Notes under the pieces: model-generated
Database searches by the model: none
What the model saw: only the letters and a program-made list of their open reading frames with translations
Told to the model about the DNA's origin: nothing
Position numbers and translations under genes: made by a program
Shown: positions 7,350 through 13,062 of the stretch, in pieces
How positions within the stretch are numbered: the first letter of the stretch is position 1
How the letters are laid out: every line of letters starts with the position of its first letter
Source of the DNA: Chitinophagaceae bacterium UBA4412
GTDB lineage: Bacteria > Bacteroidota > Bacteroidia > Chitinophagales > Chitinophagaceae
Reading direction: 5' to 3'
Assembly: GCA_002400445.1 (NCBI GenBank)
Contig: DGQO01000179.1
Span: 1 to 13,062, forward strand
DNA length: 13,062 nucleotides

Positions 7350-8426
7350 ATGAGAAGTACAATTTTTTTAATCCTATTATTTGCCTCCGTTAAAAGTTTT
7401 GCGCAAACAGACAGCTCTCAGCCTAAACTTAGTTTTAGTGGTTATGTAGAAACTTATTACACCTACGACTTTGGAAATCCTGCTAATCATAATCGTCCGG
7501 GATTTGTATATGCCTTTAACCGGCACAACGAAATAAACCTGGACCTGGGTTTTATAAAAGCAGCTTATGAAACTGACAACCTTAGAGCTAATCTTGCATT
7601 AGCAACTGGAACCTATATGAATGCAAATTATGCCGCAGAGCCCGGCGTACTTAAAAATATTTATGAAGCCACGGCCGGATTAAAAATTTCTAAAAATAAA
7701 AGTGTATGGATAGATGCTGGTATTATGCCATCTCATATTGGTTTTGAAAGTGCGGTAAGCAAAGATTGCTGGACGCTAACCCGTAGCCTGCTTGCTGATA
7801 ATAGTCCTTATTTTGAAACAGGTGCGAAGATCTCTTATACCTCTTCTAACGGTAAATGGTTTTTAAGCGGTTTGGTTTTAAACGGATGGCAAAGAATACA
7901 GCGTGTTGATGGAAATAATTCAATCTCATTTGGGCATCAGCTTACATATAAACCAGCTAATAATATTACTTTAAACAGCAGTTCTTTTATAGGAAATGAT
8001 AAACCAGATAGTGTTAAGCAAATGCGCTATTTTCATAATTTTTATGGCATTTTTCAACTCACAGAAAAATTTGCAATTACCACAGGATTTGATATTGGTG
8101 CTGAGCAAAAATTTAAAGGAAGCCGTAGTTTTAATGCCTGGTATTCACCCGTTCTAATTGCCAAAATAAGTCCAAACGCAAAAAATAGTTTTGCTTTGCG
8201 GGGTGAATATTACAGCGATGAAAAAGGCGTCATCATCGGTACGTCAACTGCTAACGGATTTAAAACCCTTGGTTATTCTATAAATTATGATCGCCTTATC
8301 CGGGAAAATGCAATGTTTCGCTTTGAAGTCCGTGGTTTTTCGTCAAGGTATAAACTCTTTATGAAAGAAGGTGTCCCAGAAAATGGGAATTTATTTTTAA
8401 CTACATCTCTGGCCATATCCCTTTAA
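7350..8426 (+). CDS. Putative outer-membrane beta-barrel porin (OmpL-like, porin-2 type)
   Basis: The 358-residue protein begins with a Sec signal peptide (hydrophobic core at about 4-14, likely cleavage after SFA at residue 18). The rest has the alternating pattern of beta-strands rich in Tyr, Phe and Gly. The blocks FSGYVETYYTYDFGNP, NEINLDLGFI and SVWIDAGIMPSHIGFE are typical of the Bacteroidota porin-2 / OmpL-like family. It starts 8 bases after kdpC and ends 2 bases before the KdpD-like gene, so it is embedded in the kdp operon. A role in letting K+ through the outer membrane during starvation is a reasonable inference from position; nothing in the sequence proves K+ selectivity. The C-terminal ending SLAISL fits a barrel end. 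Confidence 0.82.
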   Translation: MRSTIFLILLFASVKSFAQTDSSQPKLSFSGYVETYYTYDFGNPANHNRPGFVYAFNRHNEINLDLGFIKAAYETDNLRANLALATGTYMNANYAAEPGVLKNIYEATAGLKISKNKSVWIDAGIMPSHIGFESAVSKDCWTLTRSLLADNSPYFETGAKISYTSSNGKWFLSGLVLNGWQRIQRVDGNNSISFGHQLTYKPANNITLNSSSFIGNDKPDSVKQMRYFHNFYGIFQLTEKFAITTGFDIGAEQKFKGSRSFNAWYSPVLIAKISPNAKNSFALRGEYYSDEKGVIIGTSTANGFKTLGYSINYDRLIRENAMFRFEVRGFSSRYKLFMKEGVPENGNLFLTTSLAISL

Positions 8427-8428
8427 GC

Positions 8429-9553
8429 ATGGAAGAATTTAAAAAATCAGCGCAGGAATTTCTTGAGCTTATCAAGAAAGCAAGACGTGGGAAGTTTAAA
8501 ATTTATATTGGCATGAGTGCCGGTGTAGGTAAAACTTATCGCATGCTGCAAGAAACGCACGCCCTGCTTAGAAATGGAATTGATGTAAAAATCGGTTACA
8601 TAGAAACGCACAACCGGCAAGAAACTCAAGCCTTACTGGAGGGCTTGCCCGTAATACCAAGAAGAAAGCTTTTCTATAGAGGAAAAGAATTAGAAGAACT
8701 GGATGTAGATGCAGTAATCAATTTGCGCCCGGAAGTAGTCGTGATAGACGAACTTGCGCACAGCAATATTCAAGGTAGCAAAAATGAAAAACGCTGGCAG
8801 GATATAATGGACATCTTAGACGCAGGCATTAATGTGATCAGCGCTGTTAACATCCAGCATATAGAAAGCCTTAACGACGAAGTGAAAGCCATCACTGGGG
8901 TAGAAGTAAAAGAACGCATTCCAGACAGTGTGATTGCGCAGGCAGATGAGGTAGTGAATATCGACTTGACAGCCGATGAACTTATCCTAAGACTTAAAGA
9001 AGGCAGGATATACCAGCCAGGAAAAATAGAAATGGCATTACAGAATTTTTTTAAAGGAGACCACATTCTGCAGCTCAGGGAACTCGCTTTAAAAGAAGTG
9101 GCTTCGCAAGTGGAAAGGAAGGTAGAAAAAGAAGTAAAAAAAGAATACAATAAAAAGCATGAAAGATTTCTGGCTTGCATCAGTTCCAATGCAAAAACTG
9201 CAAAAACAGTAATCCGGAAAACGGCGAGGCTTGCCAACTACTACAATAGCAAGTGGTATATGTTGTATGTGCAAACGCCGGCAGAAAGCGCCGACAAGAT
9301 CGCCCTGGACAAACAACGACACCTGATCAATAATTTTAAATTGGCAACAGAGTTGGGTGCAGAAATCATAAAAGTGGAAAACAAATATGTGACAGGTGAA
9401 ATTATGGACCAATGCGAAAAAAGAAAGATTACAACGGTTTGCATTGGCAAACCTCACATGAACTTATTAAAAATTATGTTGGCCACAAACCTGTTTAACA
9501 GATTACTGAAAGAACTTACCAACAATGAAATTGACCTTGTAATTTTAAGCTAA
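8429..9553 (+). CDS. kdpD: Stand-alone KdpD sensor (KdpD ATP-binding domain plus USP domain, no kinase)
   Basis: The 374-residue protein corresponds to the N-terminal cytoplasmic part of KdpD. The KdpD domain (about 20-230) has Walker A GMSAGVGKT at 28-36 and the Walker B-like motif DELAHSN at 107-113. A universal-stress-protein-like domain follows (about 243-374, starting near ERFLACISS and including CIGKPHMN). The four membrane helices, GAF domain and histidine kinase of the roughly 890-residue E. coli KdpD are missing. Its TAA overlaps the ATG of the next gene, a separate histidine kinase, by one base, which suggests coupled translation and a paired function. Because the ending is clean and the kinase gene is intact with different sensory domains, this looks like a natural split arrangement and not a recent truncation. 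Its likely role is to sense the cellular K+/ATP state and modulate the kinase (inference). Confidence 0.92.
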   Translation: MEEFKKSAQEFLELIKKARRGKFKIYIGMSAGVGKTYRMLQETHALLRNGIDVKIGYIETHNRQETQALLEGLPVIPRRKLFYRGKELEELDVDAVINLRPEVVVIDELAHSNIQGSKNEKRWQDIMDILDAGINVISAVNIQHIESLNDEVKAITGVEVKERIPDSVIAQADEVVNIDLTADELILRLKEGRIYQPGKIEMALQNFFKGDHILQLRELALKEVASQVERKVEKEVKKEYNKKHERFLACISSNAKTAKTVIRKTARLANYYNSKWYMLYVQTPAESADKIALDKQRHLINNFKLATELGAEIIKVENKYVTGEIMDQCEKRKITTVCIGKPHMNLLKIMLATNLFNRLLKELTNNEIDLVILS

Positions 9554-11310
9554 TGAAAATAAAATCAAAATTGATCCTCGGCATCGGGTTCCTTTTTGCA
9601 ATGATTATGTTGCTCACCGCCCTAAGCACCATTTATATCAATAAATTGTCTGCAGATACAAAGAATATCCTGGCGGCCAACTACAACTCCCTGCATCATT
9701 CCCGGCAGATGATTCTTGCACTAAACAGCGGTATCAGCAACAATTTAGCGCAAAAAACTTTTAGAGAAAATCTTGCCCGCCAGCAACTAAACATTACCGA
9801 GGAGGGCGAAGGGGAAATTACGAATCAATTGGCCACGGATTTTAATTTACTGTTGCAGTCGCCAGCCGATACCAGCATTTACAGAGCTGTGCAAAAAGAT
9901 ATTACCGATGTTATGTTTATTAACATGCAGGCAATCCTGCGTAAAAGTGAAGTAGCACAAAAAACAGCAGATTCTTCTATTCTTTGGATTACTGTAACTG
10001 GTACAATCTGCCTGTTAATGGCGTTTACCATGTTATTTAACTTGCCAGGAAATATTGCTAATCCCATCAAGGAACTTTCAAGAAGTATCAGGGAAATTGC
10101 CGGGCAAAATTATTCGCAGCGGGTGCACTTTGAGCAGCATAATGAGTTTGGACAACTGGCGGCATCATTTAATACCATGGCCGAAAAACTTGAAGAGTAC
10201 AAAGCCAGCAACCTGGAGAAGCTAATGGTTCAAAAGAAAAGAATTGAAACGCTTATCAATAATATGAATGATCCTGTTATCGGTTTAGATGAAAGTAATC
10301 AGATTCTTTTCATGAATGATAATGCGCTCAAAATTGCCGGAATAAGTGCGGAAAATGCAATTGGCAGTAAGGCACAGGATGTAGCCATGCAAAATGATCT
10401 TATCAGAACTCTTGTGCAGGAACTTTTTGATGAGCAAAAGCCAGCACAGGGTCATATATCAACGCCAATAACAATATACGCCAATAACAAAGAGAGTTAT
10501 TTTGAAAAAGATATCATTCCCATTAAAATTATACCCACCGGCGAAAAGAACGAAAAACAAATTGGAAATGTGATTCTCTTAAAAAATGTAACCCCTTATA
10601 AAGAACTTGATTTTGCAAAAACAAACTTTATCGCTACGGTATCACACGAATTGAAAACACCAATTGCTTCTATTAAAATGAGTTTGCAACTACTGGAAAA
10701 TAAAAAGATTGGTACGCTAAATGCAGAACAGACCTACCTCATGGAAAGCATTAAAGAAGATGCCGGGAGGTTGCTAAAAATTACAGGAGAATTATTGAAT
10801 ATGACGCAGATTGAAAGTGGGAGCATCCAAATGAATATTTTACCCTTTGATGCCAGGGAAATTATTGATTACTCCGTTAATGCAAACAAGGCGGCAGCGG
10901 AGGATAAGCAAATAAAATTGTTAATTACTGTACCGGCAAATTTACCCATGCTGATGGCAGACCAGGATAAATCTTCCTGGGTGCTCACTAACCTGATCTC
11001 TAATGCAATACGATACTCTTATGAGAATTCAGAAGTGGAAATCACAGTTGTACATGAAAATGGTATGCTTAAGTTTTCGGTAATAGATGCTGGTCAGGGT
11101 ATTGCTCCTCAGTATGTGCATAAAATTTTTGACAGGTATTTTAGAATTCCGGGCACAAAAAAAGAAGGAACCGGCCTCGGGCTCAGTATCAGCAAAGAAT
11201 TTATAGAAGCGCAGGGAGGGGAAATTACCGTTAAAAGTGATTTTGGAGGAGGAAGTACTTTCTCATTTACGCTTCACCAACTGGCTGCAGAAGCGGGAAA
11301 TAAATCCTGA
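9553..11310 (+). CDS. Membrane histidine kinase with HAMP and PAS domains, partner of the KdpD-like sensor
   Basis: The 585-residue protein is a complete sensor kinase. TM1 is at about 7-29, a helical periplasmic region of about 115 residues follows, and TM2 is at about 146-167. Then come a HAMP linker (about 168-222), a PAS domain (about 228-345, including NDPVIGLDESNQILFMN), a HisKA domain with H365 in VSHELKTP, and a HATPase domain with N484 (NLISNAIRYS), the G1 motif DAGQG at 512-516 and the G2 motif GTGLGL at 539-544. Its start codon overlaps the stop of the KdpD-like gene (TAATG). The C-terminal kinase core resembles the kinase half of KdpD-type proteins, but the membrane part is a two-helix periplasmic sensor and not KdpD's four-helix anchor. 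The probable phosphoacceptor partner is the NtrC-like regulator at 787-2133, the only response regulator seen here (inference). Confidence 0.93.
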   Translation: MKIKSKLILGIGFLFAMIMLLTALSTIYINKLSADTKNILAANYNSLHHSRQMILALNSGISNNLAQKTFRENLARQQLNITEEGEGEITNQLATDFNLLLQSPADTSIYRAVQKDITDVMFINMQAILRKSEVAQKTADSSILWITVTGTICLLMAFTMLFNLPGNIANPIKELSRSIREIAGQNYSQRVHFEQHNEFGQLAASFNTMAEKLEEYKASNLEKLMVQKKRIETLINNMNDPVIGLDESNQILFMNDNALKIAGISAENAIGSKAQDVAMQNDLIRTLVQELFDEQKPAQGHISTPITIYANNKESYFEKDIIPIKIIPTGEKNEKQIGNVILLKNVTPYKELDFAKTNFIATVSHELKTPIASIKMSLQLLENKKIGTLNAEQTYLMESIKEDAGRLLKITGELLNMTQIESGSIQMNILPFDAREIIDYSVNANKAAAEDKQIKLLITVPANLPMLMADQDKSSWVLTNLISNAIRYSYENSEVEITVVHENGMLKFSVIDAGQGIAPQYVHKIFDRYFRIPGTKKEGTGLGLSISKEFIEAQGGEITVKSDFGGGSTFSFTLHQLAAEAGNKS

Positions 11311-11394
11311 CGATACACACGGCCCGTTGCTAACGAACATTTCTCCTTTTTTCTCAAAATAATAGGCATTGGAAAATGATATCCACGATTGCTC

Positions 11395-12048
11395 CTAGGG
11401 CTTCACAAAAATACTGTTCGCAAATTTTTCTGATACCGTTGTGGCCTCACCTTCAATTTCTATTTGCAGAGAATCATCAAAAGCCAGTTTATCTTTGATA
11501 CGAATCTTTGTACCAATGTCTATAGAAAGTTTTTGCAGGTATTGCAAAAACGCAGCAGATGTATCCTTAACGGCTACTACCTGGCAGCGGTCTCCGGCTT
11601 TTTTATCAGATAATAAAGTCCTTGCTAGTTTAGGGATGCTGCCATTGGCCTTGGGGATAGGATCTCCATGAGGGTCAAACTGGGGGAAATCTAAGAATGC
11701 ATCAAGCCGATCTGCCAGGTTATCGTTTTTAATATGCTCCAGTTGCTCAGCCATTTCATGTATTTCATCCCAACTAAATTTCAATTTATCATACAAAAAC
11801 ACTTCCCACAATCTATGCTTGCGCACAATGTTGATGGCTAATGCCTTGCCTTTATTGCTAAGCCGGGCACCATCTTTCTTGTTATAATCAATGAGGCCCT
11901 TTTCTGAAAGCTTCTTAAGCATATCAATTACTGAAGCTGCATTTACCGCAAGCTCCTCCGCTATAGCTGTAGGGGTAATCTTTTGCAAACTATCCTGGGA
12001 TAATCTAAAGATGCCTTTAAGATAATTTTCTTCCGTAAGTGTATGCAC
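11395..12048 (-). CDS. mntR: DtxR/MntR-family metal-dependent transcriptional repressor
   Basis: The 217-residue protein has the DtxR-family order. A winged helix-turn-helix (about 5-65, with TPTAIAEELAVNAASVIDMLKKL) is followed by a metal-binding and dimerisation domain (about 66-140, with HRLWE and the FDPHGDPIP block). A C-terminal FeoA/SH3-like domain (about 150-217) ends the protein. Candidate metal ligands are H78, E82, H97, E101, E104 and H105. Glu at 101, where iron-type DtxR has Cys102, resembles the Mn-type proteins, but residue 8 is Asn, not the Asp or Met usually found there. The length and FeoA domain resemble DtxR/IdeR. The start is GTG at 12048; an in-frame TAA lies 15 bases upstream and no ATG is available. 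It is divergent from mntH, and a palindromic operator lies between them, which supports Mn2+-responsive repression of mntH and itself. Confidence 0.9.
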   Translation of the reverse strand: MHTLTEENYLKGIFRLSQDSLQKITPTAIAEELAVNAASVIDMLKKLSEKGLIDYNKKDGARLSNKGKALAINIVRKHRLWEVFLYDKLKFSWDEIHEMAEQLEHIKNDNLADRLDAFLDFPQFDPHGDPIPKANGSIPKLARTLLSDKKAGDRCQVVAVKDTSAAFLQYLQKLSIDIGTKIRIKDKLAFDDSLQIEIEGEATTVSEKFANSIFVKP

Positions 12049-12066
12049 GTTCTGGCCTGTTTTTTA

Positions 12067-12097
12067 CAAAACTAAGGAAAGAAAGTTCCTATACAAA
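12067..12097 (-). promoter_or_regulatory. Bacteroidota-type promoter of the mntR-like gene
   Basis: On the minus strand, TTTG (12097-12094) is followed after exactly 19 bases by TAGTTTTG (12074-12067). This fits the Bacteroidota primary sigma pattern TTTG-N19-TAnnTTTG. Transcription would start near 12060, giving a leader of about 12 bases before the GTG start. The TTTG element overlaps the end of the adjacent palindromic operator by two bases, so a bound repressor should block it. Confidence 0.7.
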
Positions 12098-12116
12098 TTA
12101 GATTAGTCTAATTATT
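12096..12116. promoter_or_regulatory. Palindromic DtxR/MntR-type operator between the divergent genes
   Basis: AATTAGA-TTAG-TCTAATT (12096-12113) has perfect 7-bp arms around a 4-base centre. A second overlapping symmetry, TTAG-T-CTAA (12103-12111), is centred on 12107. Read from 12098, the site resembles the DtxR/IdeR box pattern TTAGGTTAGSCTAACCTAA in the TTAG, TTAG and CTAA blocks, but not in the last third. It overlaps the promoter of the repressor gene and ends five bases before the TTTG of the mntH promoter. One site could therefore control both genes. Confidence 0.72.
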
Positions 12117-12120
12117 AGTA

Positions 12121-12151
12121 TTTGATAGGTCAAGGAATATTTATAAATTTG
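12121..12151 (+). promoter_or_regulatory. Bacteroidota-type promoter of mntH
   Basis: TTTG (12121-12124) is followed after exactly 19 bases by TAAATTTG (12144-12151), a full match to TTTG-N19-TAnnTTTG. Transcription would start near 12158, leaving a leader of about 160 bases before the GTG start of mntH. The mntR-type operator lies immediately upstream. Confidence 0.72.
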
Positions 12152-12228
12152 ATAGAATTAAAAAAGTAACATTGACCTTACCTTTACTTTGTTGATCAAT
12201 CTTTACGCTTTTACGGAGATGAGGATAC

Positions 12229-12260
12229 GGGCGGGCCACCTGGGTTAGGGTTATGCAGGG
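12229..12260 (+). other. G-quadruplex-capable tract in the mntH leader
   Basis: Five runs of three G lie in 32 bases: 12229-12231, 12233-12235, 12242-12244, 12248-12250 and 12258-12260. The loops are 1, 6, 3 and 7 bases, meeting the G3-N1-7 rule on the transcribed (mRNA-like) strand. The tract is conspicuous in a leader that is otherwise A/T-rich. It lies within the predicted 5' untranslated region, 58 bases before the mntH start. No complementary C-rich run is present that would form a competing ordinary stem. Confidence 0.5.
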
Positions 12261-12262
12261 CA

Positions 12263-12301
12263 ATGAAGTACGGCTGGTTAAAAGACATCAATAAAAAATA
12301 G
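12263..12301 (+). CDS. Possible 12-residue leader peptide upstream of mntH
   Basis: ATG at 12263 opens a frame reading MKYGWLKDINKK and stopping at TAG 12299-12301, 16 bases before the mntH start. It lies in the predicted untranslated leader, just after the G-rich tract. The same frame is open upstream of the ATG back to a TGA near 12174 and passes through the G-rich tract, but it has no ordinary start codon there. This may be chance, the remnant of an older gene, or a leader peptide. I do not recognise it. Confidence 0.2.
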   Translation: MKYGWLKDINKK

Positions 12302-12317
12302 TTATTAAAAAAGATAA

Positions 12318-13062
12318 GTGAGCAATCCCAAAAAAGCGTGGCGAAAAGAAAAAACGACCGACTCCCTTCCCGAAGTCTTTTCTTCCATCCATGTGCCTAT
12401 GAACGGAAGCTTCTGGAAAAAGCTGATGGCCTTTGCCGGGCCCGGCCTCCTGGTAGCAGTGGGCTATATGGATCCGGGAAATTGGGCAACGGATATTGCC
12501 GGCGGTTCACAATTTGGCTATACGCTGCTCTCCGTGATTCTCATTTCCAACTTTTTTGCTATCGTACTGCAGCATCTTTCTATAAAGCTGGGTGTGGTAG
12601 CAGAGAGAGACCTGGCGCAGGCTTGCCGGGATCATTATTCGCCCACTGCAAATTTTATATTATGGATTCTTTGCGAAATAGCTATTGCTGCCTGTGATCT
12701 TGCAGAAGTGATCGGATCTGCCATTGCGCTGAATATCCTTTTTGGTCTTCCACTGGCCTGGGGCGTTGTAATTACCGGACTTGATGTGCTGATCATTTTG
12801 TTTTTTCAATACAAAGGTTTCAGGTTAATTGAAAGTATTGTTGCAGGCCTCATCTTTGTTATTCTCGTTTGCTTTATTTATGACGTTGTCAAATCAAAAC
12901 CGGATATTTTCCCGATGCTTGCCGGGCTTATTCCCAGCACAGAAGTAATTACCAATCCATCCATGCTCTATATTGCCATAGGCATTCTGGGTGCCACGGT
13001 AATGCCACATAATCTCTATTTGCACAGTAGTATTGTGCAAACCCGCAACTATCCCAGGAATA
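12318..13062 (+). CDS. mntH: Nramp-family divalent metal transporter MntH (3' end beyond the window)
   Basis: The first 248 codons of an Nramp transporter are present. GTG at 12318 is the earliest possible start, because an in-frame TAA lies directly before it (12315-12317). ATG at 12399 is an alternative that would remove the first 27 residues. The Nramp hallmarks are clear: DPGN at residues 52-55 in the first helix (GYMDPGNWATD) and MPHNLYLHS starting at M229 in helix six. These form the Mn2+/Fe2+ binding site. About six hydrophobic helices lie between and around them. It imports Mn2+ (and probably Fe2+) with protons across the inner membrane. Transcription probably starts near 12158, under control of the divergent MntR-like repressor. 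The window ends shortly after the MPH motif, so nothing can be said about the C-terminal half. Confidence 0.95.
   Translation, partial: MSNPKKAWRKEKTTDSLPEVFSSIHVPMNGSFWKKLMAFAGPGLLVAVGYMDPGNWATDIAGGSQFGYTLLSVILISNFFAIVLQHLSIKLGVVAERDLAQACRDHYSPTANFILWILCEIAIAACDLAEVIGSAIALNILFGLPLAWGVVITGLDVLIILFFQYKGFRLIESIVAGLIFVILVCFIYDVVKSKPDIFPMLAGLIPSTEVITNPSMLYIAIGILGATVMPHNLYLHSSIVQTRNYPRN

Noticed and set aside
9170..9280. c-di-AMP binding motif in the USP domain of the KdpD-like protein
   Set aside because: The SxS-X20-FTAxY pattern described for staphylococcal KdpD is only vaguely echoed (ISSN, then WYMLY at a different spacing), too weak to claim.
11325..11352. Terminator after the histidine kinase
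   Set aside because: CGTT-GCT-AACG gives only a 4-bp stem, and the T run begins about 11 bases later; not enough for a terminator call.
12152..12317. Mn2+ riboswitch (yybP-ykoY type) in the mntH leader
   Set aside because: I looked for the paired helices and conserved loops of that class and did not find them; the leader has almost no C-rich partner for its G runs.
12338..12697. Plus-strand 119-codon frame at the start of the Nramp gene
   Set aside because: It is out of frame with the clear Nramp motifs DPGN and MPHN and has no family features.

Overview
The window looks like a Bacteroidota chromosome, probably Chitinophagaceae or a close relative. The evidence is A/T-rich coding sequence, starts with A-rich leaders rather than clear Shine-Dalgarno sites, TTTG-N19-TAnnTTTG promoters (the Bacteroidota primary-sigma pattern) in the 12.1 kb region, and the protein families present. 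The family assignment is inference; no rRNA or marker gene is present.

Layout. (1) 1-692: tail of an unknown membrane protein, a lipocalin lipoprotein (blc), and an intergenic stretch of three consecutive small hairpins. (2) 787-2184: an NtrC-type sigma-54-activating response regulator closed by a strong intrinsic terminator. (3) 2249-11310: a high-affinity K+ uptake (Kdp) operon. It opens with a well-spaced -24/-12 (sigma-54) promoter, followed by an unannotated 27-residue membrane micropeptide, kdpF, kdpA, a degraded insertion, kdpB, kdpC, a beta-barrel porin-2-like protein, a stand-alone KdpD sensor (ATP-binding plus USP domains, no kinase) and a separate HAMP-PAS histidine kinase overlapping it by one base. 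(4) 11395-13062: a divergent metal-homeostasis pair, a DtxR/MntR-type repressor on the minus strand and an Nramp-type transporter (mntH, cut by the window end), sharing a 269-bp intergenic region with one palindromic operator between two promoters.

How it may work together. The usual KdpD/KdpE pair is absent. Its place seems to be taken by three separate proteins (KdpD N-terminal sensor, membrane histidine kinase, NtrC-like activator). The activator gene lies directly before a sigma-54-type promoter, so the inferred circuit is kinase to NtrC-like regulator to sigma-54 transcription of kdp, with the sensor and kinase inside the operon they would control.

Most unusual points: the sigma-54-wired, split-sensor kdp locus; the micropeptide before kdpF; a minus-strand four-helix-bundle (23S rRNA intervening-sequence type) gene between kdpA and kdpB that is broken by one frameshift and one stop codon and flanked by an 11-bp inverted repeat; and a G-quadruplex-capable tract in the long mntH leader.
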